From: Aerococcus sanguinicola
GTDB taxonomy: Bacteria; Bacillota; Bacilli; Lactobacillales; Aerococcaceae
Assembly: GCF_001543145.1 (NCBI RefSeq)
Contig: NZ_CP014160.1
Location: 1,612,001-1,676,000 of the forward strand
Reading direction: 5' to 3'
Length of the DNA: 64,000 bases
The position numbers and the translations under genes were made by a program. How positions within the stretch are numbered: position 1 is the first letter of the stretch; each line of letters opens with the position of its first letter. The notes under the pieces were generated by a model that did not search any database, was not told where the DNA came from, and saw only the letters and a program-made list of their open reading frames with translations. Shown piece by piece: positions 44,099 through 54,484 of this stretch.

Positions 44099-45247
44099 AT
44101 GTCAGAAATTTACAAGGCCAAGCGGGTGATCCTCAGCCAGGAAGACCTAAGTGATGCCTATGTTGAAGTAGCAGACGGCAAATTTGTTGGCATTTACACC
44201 GAACTTGAGGAGGGGCGGGATTATGTGGATCTAGGGGAAGTTACCCTGGCACCAGGCCTCTTTGACCTCCATATCCATGGCTTCTTGGGCCATGATGTAA
44301 TGGACGCAGATCCCCAAGGCCTGGCAGCGATTGCGGAAGGCTTATTGTCTTGTGGGGTCACTTCTTGGTTGCCAACAACCCTGACTGCACCAACGGAAGA
44401 GCTCAACCAAGTCTGCCAGATGATTGGTGATACAGCACCTCACTTAAGTGGAGCCAAGGTCCAAGGAATTTTCCTAGAAGGTCCTTTTTTTACCGAGAAA
44501 TACAAGGGCGCACAGAACCCCAATTACATGTTAGATCCAGAAATTGACCAGCTGAAAAATTGGCGGCAACTTTCCAAGGGCTTAGTTAACCGGATCGGGA
44601 TTGCGCCAGAACGTGAAGGGGCAGTTGACTTTGTCAAAGCTGCCAAAGATCTGGGCGTCCATGTCGGCTTAGGCCACTCTAATGCGAGCTATGACCAGGC
44701 CAAGGCCTGCCATGAAGCGGGGGCTGACTTCTTTGTCCACACCTACAATGGTATGTCTGGTCTCCACCACCGCGAACCGGGTATGGTGGGAGCAGCGCTC
44801 AGCTTCAAGGAGGTCTATGCTGAACTCATCTGTGACGGTTACCATGTCCATCCGCGCGCTGCTCAAATTCTAGTCGACCAACGTGGGCCAAAAGAAAGCC
44901 TCCTCGTGACCGACTGCATGCGAGCAGGGGGCTTAGCAGATGGGCCTTCCAAGCTAGGTGAGTTTGAAGTCATCGTTAAAGATGGAGCTGCCCGCTTGAA
45001 GGAGGGCGGTAACTTAGCTGGTTCCATCCTAGAATTAAAGACAGCTGTCAAGCATGTGGTGGAATGGGGCTTAGCGTCGGTCTCCGAAGCTGTCCGGATG
45101 GCTTCCTATTACCCAACCAAATCGCTAGGTTTGGAAAATGTCTGTGGTCAAATTAAGCCTGGCCTGGATGCGGACTTCATTATTCTGGACGAAAACTTGG
45201 ATCTTAAAGCCACCTATCTCAAAGGGGAATGCCGCTACCAAGCCTAG
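44099..45247 (+). CDS. nagA: N-acetylglucosamine-6-phosphate deacetylase
   Basis: NagA removes the acetyl group from GlcNAc-6-phosphate. The 382-residue amidohydrolase has the metal motif LFDLHIHGFLGHDVMD near residue 56, EGPFFTEKYKGAQNP, VGLGHSNASYDQA and FVHTYNGMSGLHHREPG, and the catalytic aspartate in LLVTDCMRAGG. AGAAAGGA precedes the ATG. Acting with divergent nagB it recycles amino sugars. Confidence 0.95.
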   Translation: MSEIYKAKRVILSQEDLSDAYVEVADGKFVGIYTELEEGRDYVDLGEVTLAPGLFDLHIHGFLGHDVMDADPQGLAAIAEGLLSCGVTSWLPTTLTAPTEELNQVCQMIGDTAPHLSGAKVQGIFLEGPFFTEKYKGAQNPNYMLDPEIDQLKNWRQLSKGLVNRIGIAPEREGAVDFVKAAKDLGVHVGLGHSNASYDQAKACHEAGADFFVHTYNGMSGLHHREPGMVGAALSFKEVYAELICDGYHVHPRAAQILVDQRGPKESLLVTDCMRAGGLADGPSKLGEFEVIVKDGAARLKEGGNLAGSILELKTAVKHVVEWGLASVSEAVRMASYYPTKSLGLENVCGQIKPGLDADFIILDENLDLKATYLKGECRYQA

Positions 45248-45275
45248 CCTGGCCGCCCTAAAAAGGAGCTCATTT

Positions 45276-46346
45276 ATGATCACTTGCCTGCTTTGTCTCG
45301 TCCTCGTCTTCGCTTTTCTCTATATTTATCGAAAGGTCAACCAGCGTCTCTACCGAGCTGAACTGGCTGAGGACTTGGTATTTGACCTCGGACCCCGGGC
45401 TTACCGGCAGGCGGTCCAGGTGCGGGGGCAAGATCGGACCAAGCCCCTTATCTTATGGGTTCACGGAGGGCCAGGTCTCCCTAATCCGGCGCTTACTTAT
45501 AGCTACCAGAAAGCATTGGAAGACGATTTTATTATCTGCTACTGGACCCAGGCTGGTTCAGGGCGGTCTTACTACCTTAATCCGGACCGCTATCAGGAGG
45601 GCCCCAGCTACCAGGAATTGGAAGCGAGCCTGGATGACTTAGTCGATAAACTTTGCCAGCGTTACGGTAAGGAGAGGCTGATCTTGGTCGGCCATTCTTT
45701 TGGGTCCATCTTGGGCCTAGGCTATGCCAAGGCCCATCCAGGCAAGCTCTTAGCCTATGTGGGGATCAGTCAGATTACGGACATGATTGCCGGTAATTTC
45801 CTCATCTTGGATATGGCTGAGGGGGTCATCAACCGTCTTGGTGACCGCCAGGCCCTGGCTTCCTTGACTAAGGCCAAGCGAGCTACCCGCCATGCCCTCC
45901 AGTCTCGCTATATTGAAGCAAAGAATTATCTTAAGGTGGAGCGCTTGGCCCAAGATTATCTGCGGACGATTCCCTGGAAGGCCCAAGCAAAGGTTGTTTG
46001 GCAAGTTCTCAGCTCACCTGATCTAAGCTGGGCCGACCTGCGTTGGTATGGGCTTATGGCCTGCCAAGGGACGCGCTTTACCCAGATTCAAGCTGACCTG
46101 ATGGAAGAGGCCCAGCGTATGGACTTATCAGCTATCGATCGCTTGGAGGTCCCTCTGCTCCTAGTCTCAGGATCCCTGGACTGGCAAGCCCCCCTAGACC
46201 AAGTCTTTGACTTCTTTGACCAAGTCCAAGCTCCCCAGAAGGCTTTCCGTATTATCCCTGGAGCCGGCCACAGCCCTTTCCTCTCGCATAAGAAGCTCTT
46301 TAGCCAGTGCCTGAAGGATTATTTATACTATCATTTGAAAGATTGA
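45276..46346 (+). CDS. Membrane-anchored alpha/beta hydrolase
   Basis: The 356-residue protein has an N-terminal membrane helix (MITCLLCLVLVFAFLYIY) and an alpha/beta hydrolase domain resembling proline iminopeptidases: oxyanion loop HGGPGLPNPALTY, WTQAGSGRSY, nucleophile elbow GHSFGS, a late Asp in LLVSGSLDWQAP and His in IPGAGHSPF. AAAAAGGAG precedes ATG 45276; the upstream in-frame start inside nagA is out of place. It follows nagA by 28 bp and is probably co-transcribed. Substrate unknown. Confidence 0.85.
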   Translation: MITCLLCLVLVFAFLYIYRKVNQRLYRAELAEDLVFDLGPRAYRQAVQVRGQDRTKPLILWVHGGPGLPNPALTYSYQKALEDDFIICYWTQAGSGRSYYLNPDRYQEGPSYQELEASLDDLVDKLCQRYGKERLILVGHSFGSILGLGYAKAHPGKLLAYVGISQITDMIAGNFLILDMAEGVINRLGDRQALASLTKAKRATRHALQSRYIEAKNYLKVERLAQDYLRTIPWKAQAKVVWQVLSSPDLSWADLRWYGLMACQGTRFTQIQADLMEEAQRMDLSAIDRLEVPLLLVSGSLDWQAPLDQVFDFFDQVQAPQKAFRIIPGAGHSPFLSHKKLFSQCLKDYLYYHLKD

Positions 46347-46370
46347 GGCTGAAATTTTCAGCCTCTTTTT
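46345..46370 (+). terminator. Terminator after the nagA operon
   Basis: GAGGCTGAAA pairs with TTTCAGCCTC, followed by five T residues; the hydrolase stop codon lies inside its start. Confidence 0.85.
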
Positions 46371-46453
46371 ACATAATTTTCTTTTGGTTTGGCGAGATAA
46401 ATGATTGATGGTGACCATAATTGACCAGTTAAGGGTATTAATATCAAAAAAAG

Positions 46454-46505
46454 TGATCGAATATGATCGAAAATGATTGAAACGATCCTTCGAACATGGT
46501 ATTCT
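46454..46505 (+). promoter_or_regulatory. fru operon promoter with three direct operator repeats
   Basis: Three contiguous 10-bp repeats, TGATCGAATA, TGATCGAAAA and TGATTGAAAC, occupy 46454-46483. The last contains the -35 TTGAAA (46477-46482), which is 17 bp from TATTCT (46500-46505). DeoR-type regulators bind such direct repeats, so this is the likely FruR operator. Confidence 0.75.
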
Positions 46506-46520
46506 ATTAATTGAGAGGGG

Positions 46521-47282
46521 GTGTTGAAAACGCTTGCGACAGAAAGAAGGCAACTCATTGTGGAGATGCTCGAGAAAGAATCCCTAGTCAAGGTAACCAG
46601 TCTGGTTGACCAACTCGGGGCTTCTGAGGCGACTATCCGCCGTGACTTATCCACTTTAGAAGATGAAGGGAAGCTAACCCGCGTTCATGGTGGCGCCAGA
46701 CGGCACTATTCATTGGATAATGAGAAGTCACTCGACGAGAAATTGACCCAACATATTGAAGAGAAGGAAGCGATTGCCAAGGCAGCGGCTAACTTAGTTC
46801 AAGACAAGGATATTATTTATTTAGATGCTGGGACAACCACCCTACAGATGGTTCCCCATTTAGCGGGCCTCGATATTTTGGTGGTTACCAATGGAATTGA
46901 ACAAGCCATGGCTTTGAATGCTTTAGCCATCGATACGATTATGTTGGGCGGTAATCTGAAGAAAAATACGCGGGCTGTCGTCGGTTCCCAAGCTTTTCAG
47001 CAACTTGCGAATTATCACTTTAACAAGGTCTTCATGGGGATCAATGCTATCCACCCCGATTTTGGCATGACGACTCCAGATATCGAGGAGGCTAATATTA
47101 AGCAAGAGGCGATCAGCCAAGGCGGCCAGGTGTATTTCCTCGCTGACAGCAGCAAATTGGACAAGATGTCTTTTGCCAAGGTGGCCGATGCGGACACAGG
47201 AATTGTGATAACGAGTGAGCTGAGCCCTGAGCTCAAGCAACAATGCAGCGAACAAATTAATTTAAGAGAGGTGAAGGGATGA
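46521..47282 (+). CDS. fruR: DeoR family fructose operon repressor
   Basis: The 253-residue protein has an N-terminal DeoR HTH (TERRQLIVEMLEKESLVKVTSLVDQLGASEATIRRDLSTLE) followed by a sugar-phosphate sensing domain with LDAGTTTLQMVPHL and VVTNGI. It likely senses fructose 1-phosphate. The start (GTG 46521 or TTG 46524) is uncertain because the GAGAGGGGG site abuts it. fruK begins before its stop codon (4-bp overlap). Confidence 0.9.
   Translation: MLKTLATERRQLIVEMLEKESLVKVTSLVDQLGASEATIRRDLSTLEDEGKLTRVHGGARRHYSLDNEKSLDEKLTQHIEEKEAIAKAAANLVQDKDIIYLDAGTTTLQMVPHLAGLDILVVTNGIEQAMALNALAIDTIMLGGNLKKNTRAVVGSQAFQQLANYHFNKVFMGINAIHPDFGMTTPDIEEANIKQEAISQGGQVYFLADSSKLDKMSFAKVADADTGIVITSELSPELKQQCSEQINLREVKG
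46524..46538 (+). promoter_or_regulatory. cre-like site over the fruR start
   Basis: TTGAAAACGCTTGCG matches WTGNAANCGNWNNCW except for the final base. CcpA bound here would act as a roadblock or repress initiation of the fru operon. Confidence 0.6.
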
Positions 47283-48205
47283 TTTATACAATTACTTTTA
47301 ATCCGGCCGTCGACATGGTCTACCAGCTCGATCAATTAGTTGAAGGCGGATTGAATCGCTCAGCTGAAGAAAGTTATGTCGCTGGGGGTAAAGGGGTTAA
47401 TGCGTCCATTCTTTTACGACGTTTAGGCCACGAGAACCGAGCAACGGGCTTTCTAGGCGGCTTTACCGGTCAGTTCATTAAAGACGAACTCCAGGCTGAA
47501 GGAATCGACCCCTACTTTATCGAGGTCGATGGCTTTACCCGGATTAATGCGAAGATCAATACCCGTCAAGCAACGGCAACAGAGGTTAACGGCGAAGGCC
47601 CTCAAATTCCACAAGCAAAACGCGCGGAACTTGCAGCCTTCTTCCAACAAGAACTCCAGGCCGGTGATGTGGTCTTCTTAATGGGCAACAAGGCACCTGG
47701 GATGACAGCCGATGACTTTAAGCAAATTGCCGATATTTGCTTGGACAAGGGCGCCCGTTTTGTCTTAGATACTAACCGCGATCTCTTGCGTGCCTGCCTC
47801 GCTTCTAAGCCATTCATTATTAAGCCGAATAATGAAGAGTTGAGTGAAATTTTCAATGTCAAGATTGAAAGTGTTGAAGACATCATCTACTATGCTAAGA
47901 AGCTTCAAGAGGAAGGCGCAGAGAATGTGCTGGTTTCCTTAGGGGCTAAGGGTGCCCTCCTGGTAGCAGCTAATGGGGAAGTTTACCAGTCTGACGTACC
48001 GAATGGTCAAGTGGTCAACCCAACTGGTGCCGGGGATTCCATGCTGGCTGGCTTTATGGCCAAGTATCTGGAAACAGAAGACTATGCCCAAAGCTTGCAA
48101 CAAGGTGCGGCCTCTGGATCTGCCACCACTTATTCCGCAGGGATTGCAACAGCCGACAAAGTTTATGCACTTTACCAAGAAATTAATGTCAAAGAAATTA
48201 AATAG
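47279..48205 (+). CDS. fruK: 1-phosphofructokinase
   Basis: FruK phosphorylates fructose 1-phosphate to fructose 1,6-bisphosphate. The 308-residue PfkB-family protein starts MIYTITFNPAVDMVYQ, has the first signature VAGGKGVNASILLRRLG, and the second signature NPTGAGDSMLAGFMAKYL with the catalytic Asp. It overlaps fruR by 4 bp and is followed by fruA after 22 bp. Confidence 0.95.
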   Translation: MIYTITFNPAVDMVYQLDQLVEGGLNRSAEESYVAGGKGVNASILLRRLGHENRATGFLGGFTGQFIKDELQAEGIDPYFIEVDGFTRINAKINTRQATATEVNGEGPQIPQAKRAELAAFFQQELQAGDVVFLMGNKAPGMTADDFKQIADICLDKGARFVLDTNRDLLRACLASKPFIIKPNNEELSEIFNVKIESVEDIIYYAKKLQEEGAENVLVSLGAKGALLVAANGEVYQSDVPNGQVVNPTGAGDSMLAGFMAKYLETEDYAQSLQQGAASGSATTYSAGIATADKVYALYQEINVKEIK

Positions 48206-48227
48206 AAGCATTTGAGGGGAGTTATTT

Positions 48228-50189
48228 ATGGCATTAGCAGATTTATTTATCCAAGACGCAATGGACTTGGACTTACAGACAACAACGAAGACCGACACGC
48301 TCAAGCACCTGGCAGAAAAATTTGCCCAAGCTGGCGGCGTGACCAATGTCGATGAGTATGTGGCGAAATTAGAGGCCCGCGAAGAAATGTCAACCACTGG
48401 GGTGGGCGATGAGATCGCGATTCCGCATGCCCAACATCCTTCCATTAAGCAAGCAGCGGTTATCTTTGGCCGCAGCAAGGAAGGGATCGAATGGGAATCT
48501 ATGGACGGGCAACCGGCTAAATTAATCTTCATGATTGCAGCACCTGAAGGCGAAGGCAATGAACACTTACAAGCCCTCTCTAAATTATCTGGTGTCTTGA
48601 TGAAACCGGAAGCCAAGGCAGCCTTACTTGAAGCTGAAACGACTACCGATGTGGTTGCTATCATGGACCAATTTGATCCGGATAAGGAAGAAGAGGCTGA
48701 AGAAGAAGAGGAAGTGGAAGCAGCACCAGCTGTTGCTGACGATGATGTTTACATCTTAGCTGTCACCGCCTGCCCAACCGGGATTGCCCACACCTATATG
48801 GCTGAAGAAAAGCTCAAACAAGCGGCTGAAAAAGCTGGCTACAAGATCAAAGTTGAAACCAATGGCCAGGGTGGGGTCAACCACCGCTTGACCAAGGCGG
48901 ATATCGATGCAGCCACAGCTATTATTGTAGCTGCTGACCGTAAAGTAGAAATTAATCGCTTCGATGGTAAACCTGTCATCTTCCGTAAGGTAGCGGATGG
49001 GATTAACATGGCAGATGAATTGATTCGTCAAGCAGCAGAAGGGGAAGCGAAGACCTTCCATGCTAGTGAATCCGCCCATGAGGAAGAGGAAGATTCAAGT
49101 AATGAATCACTGGGCCGTCAAATCTACAAACACTTGATGAATGGGGTTTCCCACATGTTGCCATTTGTCGTGGCAGGGGGGATGTTAATTGCTATTTCCT
49201 TCTTCTGGGGCATTAATTCCGCTAACCCAGCAGACCCAAGCTTTAATGAGATTGCCCACTTCTTAAATACCCTAGGTAGTTTAGCCTTTGCCATGATGCT
49301 TCCAGTCTTGGCTGGTTTTATCGGGCAATCCATCGCTGATACGCCAGGTTTAGTTGTAGGGGCTATGGGGGGCGTCTTTGCCAATCCAGGAATCTTGACT
49401 GCCTTTAACCAAGAAGGCTACTTCGCCAATGCAGCGCCATCTGGCTTCTTGGGTGCTTTAGTTGCCGGTTTCTTAGCTGGTGGAATTATTTGGCTCTTGA
49501 AGAAAGCCTTTGCTTGGTTGCCTAAGTCCTTGGAAGGGATGAAACCAATCTTCATCTACCCACTCTTCGGTGTCCTGCTCATGGGCTTAGCTATGTTCTT
49601 TGTTGTCAATACCCCAATGGGCATGATCATGGATGCCTTAACCAATGGCCTGGCTTCCATTCCTAGTGAACTCGGCGTCGTTCTCGGCTTCATCGTCGGT
49701 GCCATGATGTCTATTGACATGGGTGGTCCTTTAAACAAGGCAGCCTATGTGACTGGTACAGCTTTAGTTACCCAAGCCAACGGGGCAGGTTCAGATGTTA
49801 TGGCTGCTGTTATGGTCGGTGGGATGGTACCACCAATGGCCATCGCCATCTCTGCTACCCTAAACCGTAACTTATGGCCAGAAGCCCAACGCAACTCTGC
49901 TATGGTTAACTATGTGATGGGGGCAGCCTTCATTACCGAAGGGGCCATTCCTTTTGCAGCCTCTAATCCAGTCCGCGTAATTCCTTCACTAGCTATTGGT
50001 GCTGGTGTGGCTGGTGCCTTGAGCATGTTCTTTGGCTGTGTCAGCTATGTGCCACACGGTGGGATCTTTGCCGTATTAACCAATGGGGTAACCCACCCTG
50101 TTCAATATGTGATTGCTTGGTTGGTTGGTTCTGTAGTGGGAGCTCTACTCTTAAACTTCTTCCTCAAACGCGACCAAAAAGCTAAGTAA
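48228..50189 (+). CDS. fruA: PTS fructose transporter subunit IIABC
   Basis: This membrane protein imports fructose and phosphorylates it to fructose 1-phosphate. EIIA covers about residues 1-150 with the active His67 in IAIPHAQH; an acidic linker follows (rich in Glu, 153-165); EIIB has the active Cys182 in AVTACPTGIAHTYM; EIIC (about 300-653) has around ten helices and carries a GIPHG-like VPHGGIFAVL region. AAG-GGGAG precedes the ATG. Phosphate comes from HPr and enzyme I. Confidence 0.95.
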   Translation: MALADLFIQDAMDLDLQTTTKTDTLKHLAEKFAQAGGVTNVDEYVAKLEAREEMSTTGVGDEIAIPHAQHPSIKQAAVIFGRSKEGIEWESMDGQPAKLIFMIAAPEGEGNEHLQALSKLSGVLMKPEAKAALLEAETTTDVVAIMDQFDPDKEEEAEEEEEVEAAPAVADDDVYILAVTACPTGIAHTYMAEEKLKQAAEKAGYKIKVETNGQGGVNHRLTKADIDAATAIIVAADRKVEINRFDGKPVIFRKVADGINMADELIRQAAEGEAKTFHASESAHEEEEDSSNESLGRQIYKHLMNGVSHMLPFVVAGGMLIAISFFWGINSANPADPSFNEIAHFLNTLGSLAFAMMLPVLAGFIGQSIADTPGLVVGAMGGVFANPGILTAFNQEGYFANAAPSGFLGALVAGFLAGGIIWLLKKAFAWLPKSLEGMKPIFIYPLFGVLLMGLAMFFVVNTPMGMIMDALTNGLASIPSELGVVLGFIVGAMMSIDMGGPLNKAAYVTGTALVTQANGAGSDVMAAVMVGGMVPPMAIAISATLNRNLWPEAQRNSAMVNYVMGAAFITEGAIPFAASNPVRVIPSLAIGAGVAGALSMFFGCVSYVPHGGIFAVLTNGVTHPVQYVIAWLVGSVVGALLLNFFLKRDQKAK

Positions 50190-50228
50190 TTCCTATAGGT
50201 TTTTAAGCAAATCTATAGTACAATAAGT

Positions 50229-50243
50229 ATGTAAACGCATTAA
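50229..50243 (+). promoter_or_regulatory. cre-like site and -10 element before ptsI
   Basis: ATGTAAACGCATTAA matches the WTGNAANCGNWNNCW consensus except at position 14. It lies just after a -10-like TACAAT (50219-50224), so ptsI may have its own CcpA-responsive promoter as well as read-through from fruA; no terminator separates them. Confidence 0.55.
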
Positions 50244-50267
50244 CAAGCTTTTAACTAAGGAGGACCT

Positions 50268-51995
50268 ATGACCTTACAATTAACAGGTATTGCAGCAAGT
50301 GATGGGATCGCAATTGCTAAGGCCTATTCACTGGCTGAACCAGACCTAAGTTTTGAAGAAAAAACGATTGAAGATGCCAAAGCTGAACAAGCGCGCTTTG
50401 AAGAGGCTCGTTTAGAGGCTCGTCAAGAGATTGAAAAAGTTTACGAATCAGCTCTGGAAAATGTTGGCCCTGAGGCAGCAGCTGTTTTTGATGCTCACTT
50501 ACAGATGATCGATGACCCTGAATTTAACGGTCAGATCACAGCTAAGATTGAAAGCGACAAAGTTAACGCTGAAGCAGCTCTACGCCAAGTGGCAGATTTC
50601 TTTATCCAAACTTTTGAAGCAATGGTGGATAACGCCTATATGCAAGAACGGGCAGCTGACGTGCGTGATGTTTCTAACCGGATCCTAGCTAAGTTATTAG
50701 GGGTGAACATCCCCAATGCAGCGACGATCGATGAAGAAGCCATTGTGATCGCCCGCGACTTAACTCCAAGTGATACGGCCCAATTGAACAAGCAATACGT
50801 GCTCGGTTTTGCGACCGATATTGGGGGCCGGACTTCTCACTCCGCGATTATGGCCCGCTCTTTAGAAATTCCTGCTGTCGTAGGGACGGCTAAGATTTCC
50901 CAATCCGTAAATGATGGCGATATCGTTGTCATTGACGGTTTAGACGGGGAAGTTATTGTTAACCCGACTGAAGAAGAGCTTGCCACTTACCGTGAAAAGG
51001 CGGCTGCTTTTGAAGAAAAACGCAAGCAATGGGCACTCCTAAAAGATGCTGAAACCGTAACGAAAGACGGTCAACATTTTGAACTCTGCGCTAATATTGG
51101 GACCCCTAAGGATGTGGACGGGGCCCTCAATAATGGGGCAGAAGGGATCGGCCTCTACCGGACAGAATTCCTCTATATGGATTCTGATGAGATGCCAACA
51201 GAAGAAGCCCAGTATGAATCCTACAAGAAAGTCCTGGAAGCTATGGGCGACAAGGCGGTTGTGATCCGGACTATGGATATCGGTGGCGATAAGGAATTGC
51301 CTTACATGGACCTGCCTGAAGAGATGAACCCCTTCTTGGGCTACCGGGCCATTCGGATTGCCCTCGACCAAAAGGACCTCTTCCGCACCCAACTTCGGGC
51401 CTTGCTCCGTGCTTCAGCACACGGCCACTTGAAGATCATGTTCCCAATGATTGCTAGCCTGCAAGAGTTCCGTGAAGCTAAATCCTTCCTAGAAGAAGTG
51501 CGCCAAGAACTTGAAGGGGAAGGCCATGAAGTGGCTTCAGATATTGAAGTCGGTATCATGATTGAAATTCCTGCAGCAGCTGTGCTTGCTGATCAGTTCG
51601 CTAAGGAAGTCGACTTCTTCTCTATCGGGACCAATGACTTGATCCAATACACTATGGCAGCAGACCGGATGAATGAGCATGTGTCTTATCTCTACCAACC
51701 CTACAACCCATCTGTCCTTCGTCTGATTAAGCATGTGATTGATTCATCACATAAAGAAGGTAAATGGACCGGGATGTGTGGGGAAATGGCTGGCGACCAA
51801 ATCGCTGCCCCATTGCTCGTTGGTATGGGCTTGGATGAATTCTCCATGTCTGCTTCAAGCATCCTGAGAACCAAGGCCTTGATGGCGGAATTAGATACTA
51901 AGGAAATGGCAGCTTTAGCTGATAAAGCCTTAAATGAAGCTACAACAGCAGATGAAGTTGTGGCTCTGGTCAAGCAAGCCGTTAAAATTGATTAA
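50268..51995 (+). CDS. ptsI: PTS enzyme I (phosphoenolpyruvate-protein phosphotransferase)
   Basis: Enzyme I takes phosphate from PEP and gives it to HPr. The 575-residue protein has the phosphohistidine motif [15 protein letters not shown] with His191, the PEP-binding barrel with [11 protein letters not shown] and [17 protein letters not shown], and the catalytic Cys in [16 protein letters not shown] precedes the ATG. Its location directly behind fruA, not behind ptsH, is unusual. Confidence 0.96.
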   Translation: MTLQLTGIAASDGIAIAKAYSLAEPDLSFEEKTIEDAKAEQARFEEARLEARQEIEKVYESALENVGPEAAAVFDAHLQMIDDPEFNGQITAKIESDKVNAEAALRQVADFFIQTFEAMVDNAYMQERAADVRDVSNRILAKLLGVNIPNAATIDEEAIVIARDLTPSDTAQLNKQYVLGFATDIGGRTSHSAIMARSLEIPAVVGTAKISQSVNDGDIVVIDGLDGEVIVNPTEEELATYREKAAAFEEKRKQWALLKDAETVTKDGQHFELCANIGTPKDVDGALNNGAEGIGLYRTEFLYMDSDEMPTEEAQYESYKKVLEAMGDKAVVIRTMDIGGDKELPYMDLPEEMNPFLGYRAIRIALDQKDLFRTQLRALLRASAHGHLKIMFPMIASLQEFREAKSFLEEVRQELEGEGHEVASDIEVGIMIEIPAAAVLADQFAKEVDFFSIGTNDLIQYTMAADRMNEHVSYLYQPYNPSVLRLIKHVIDSSHKEGKWTGMCGEMAGDQIAAPLLVGMGLDEFSMSASSILRTKALMAELDTKEMAALADKALNEATTADEVVALVKQAVKID

Positions 51996-52013
51996 GTAGC
52001 GCCAAAGCGCGAA

Positions 52014-52189
52014 GAGAGTGTGACAAAAGTCGATCAGGCCTGAACCACTGGAACGAACTATGGGAAATCGTTGGTAAACGATTGGACATAGTTCGTGAAG
52101 TGGATGTCAGGCCTGACTTTTGGAACACGTTTTTGAAAAATGTTCGCTTTTTTAAAAGAGGCCGGAACTTTTGTCCCAGTCTCTTTTTT
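52014..52189 (+). repeat. Family B element, full copy after ptsI (also a terminator)
   Basis: Ends GAGAGTGTGACAAAAGT and ACTTTTGTCCCAGTCTC are inverted copies. Inside pair TCAGGCCTGA-type arms, CGAACTATG with CATAGTTCG, and AATCGTT with AACGATT. The 3' end runs into TTTTTT, so it can end the ptsI transcript. Confidence 0.8.
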
Positions 52190-52285
52190 CTTATACATAT
52201 TGTTCCAAGCTTGCAGCTAGGGCTTGGAATGTGGTAGGATTAAATGATGATTGAAGCAATGAATGCTAGGCTTTAGCTTTGATAG

Positions 52286-53440
<1,155 letters not shown>

Positions 53441-53532
53441 GAATTAAAGGGCTAATTAGCCTCTTAGGAGACGAGCTATGTTAGAATAGACGTATTAACG
53501 GTATTTACTTTTGAAAGGAGCGACTAATTAGA

Positions 53533-53994
53533 ATGAATTCATACTATATTGCAGCATCTGGCGGAGGCTTAATGAGTCTCTTGTTATACTTTATTGTTTT
53601 TGGTGGGATTATGTACTTTTTAATGATCCGTCCACAGAAAAAACGCCAAGAGCAGCATAAGGACATGTTATCCTCTATGGGCGTCGGTGACCATGCGGTA
53701 ACGATCGGCGGCCTTCATGGTGTCATCTATGAGATCGATGAAGTGAAGAACACCATTACCTTAGATTGTGAAGGGGTCCTGCTCGTATTCGAACGTTCAG
53801 CGATTGCTCGGACACAGAAGGCGGATCCAGCAGGGACTGAAGCGGCTAATGCAGCTATTTCTAATGCTGCTGAGGCTCAAGCTGCTGAAGAAGCAGAAGA
53901 AGAAACAGTCCAAACTCAGGAAGCCGACCAAGTAGAAGAAAAGGATGGACTTGAAGTGCGCGAAGGTCAAGCGGATCCTCAAGACGAGGAATAG
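53533..53994 (+). CDS. yajC: Preprotein translocase subunit YajC
   Basis: YajC is a small inner-membrane partner of SecDF-YidC. The 153-residue protein has one N-terminal helix (LMSLLLYFIVFGGIMYFLMI) followed by the family signature RPQKKRQEQHKDMLSSMGVGDHAVTIGGLHG. It carries a long acidic, alanine/glutamate-rich tail (about residues 95-153) beyond the usual 90-110 residue length. GAAAGGAG precedes the ATG. Confidence 0.93.
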   Translation: MNSYYIAASGGGLMSLLLYFIVFGGIMYFLMIRPQKKRQEQHKDMLSSMGVGDHAVTIGGLHGVIYEIDEVKNTITLDCEGVLLVFERSAIARTQKADPAGTEAANAAISNAAEAQAAEEAEEETVQTQEADQVEEKDGLEVREGQADPQDEE

Positions 53995-54000
53995 GGAAAC

Positions 54001-54297
54001 ATGCCACTAGCGGAAGCGATCGCACTTAGTGACTGGGAACGCTTCTGGCTGAAAGCAGCCTTTGAGCGTAAGGCCAAGCAATTTCAAGAAGAAGGCTATC
54101 CAGAGATTAGGAGTCAGGATATTGAAGCCTACTTTACGACTTATGCCTGGAAGAAGGAGAAACCCAAACGTATTCGTCAGAAACGCCAAGCTGTGAACGC
54201 GCTCACAGCCAATGACTACTTCGATTACGCCTATCTGGAAGCGTCCACACTGTCGGTTCCTAAGCTTGATGATATGGATATCTCTAATCTTTTATAG
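54001..54297 (+). CDS. ComN-like post-transcriptional regulator
   Basis: This 98-residue basic protein starts 6 bp after the yajC stop. It shows the ComN/YrzD pattern: WERFWLKAAFERKAKQFQEEGYPEIRSQDIEAYFTTYAWKKEK and ALTANDYFDYAYLEAS. In Bacillus subtilis ComN promotes accumulation of late competence mRNA. With coiA it hints at residual competence functions, but no other com gene is in view. Confidence 0.7.
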   Translation: MPLAEAIALSDWERFWLKAAFERKAKQFQEEGYPEIRSQDIEAYFTTYAWKKEKPKRIRQKRQAVNALTANDYFDYAYLEASTLSVPKLDDMDISNLL

Positions 54298-54302
54298 TCG
54301 GA

Positions 54303-54351
54303 AACAGGATGCCAGAAGGAAGCTTTTGCCAGCTGGTTATCCTGTTTTTTT
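54303..54351 (+). terminator. Terminator after the comN-like gene
   Basis: AACAGGAT-GCCAG pairs with CTGG-ATCCTGTT, followed by seven T residues. Confidence 0.8.
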
Positions 54352-54484
54352 CTTGGTTAAATTTCAAGACGGAGGAAATTTCTATCATTCTGAAAATTAT
54401 TAATTTCATGTATAATAGAGGTTAGATAATTTATGGGCTTGGCCAAGTTGAACCAGATCAAATGAGGGAGTGAATGAAGGTCTT

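Noticed and set aside
47939..48664. 241-residue antisense frame opposite fruK and fruA
   Set aside because: It spans two well-supported genes on the other strand and shows Ser/Ala-rich shadow composition without a ribosome binding site.
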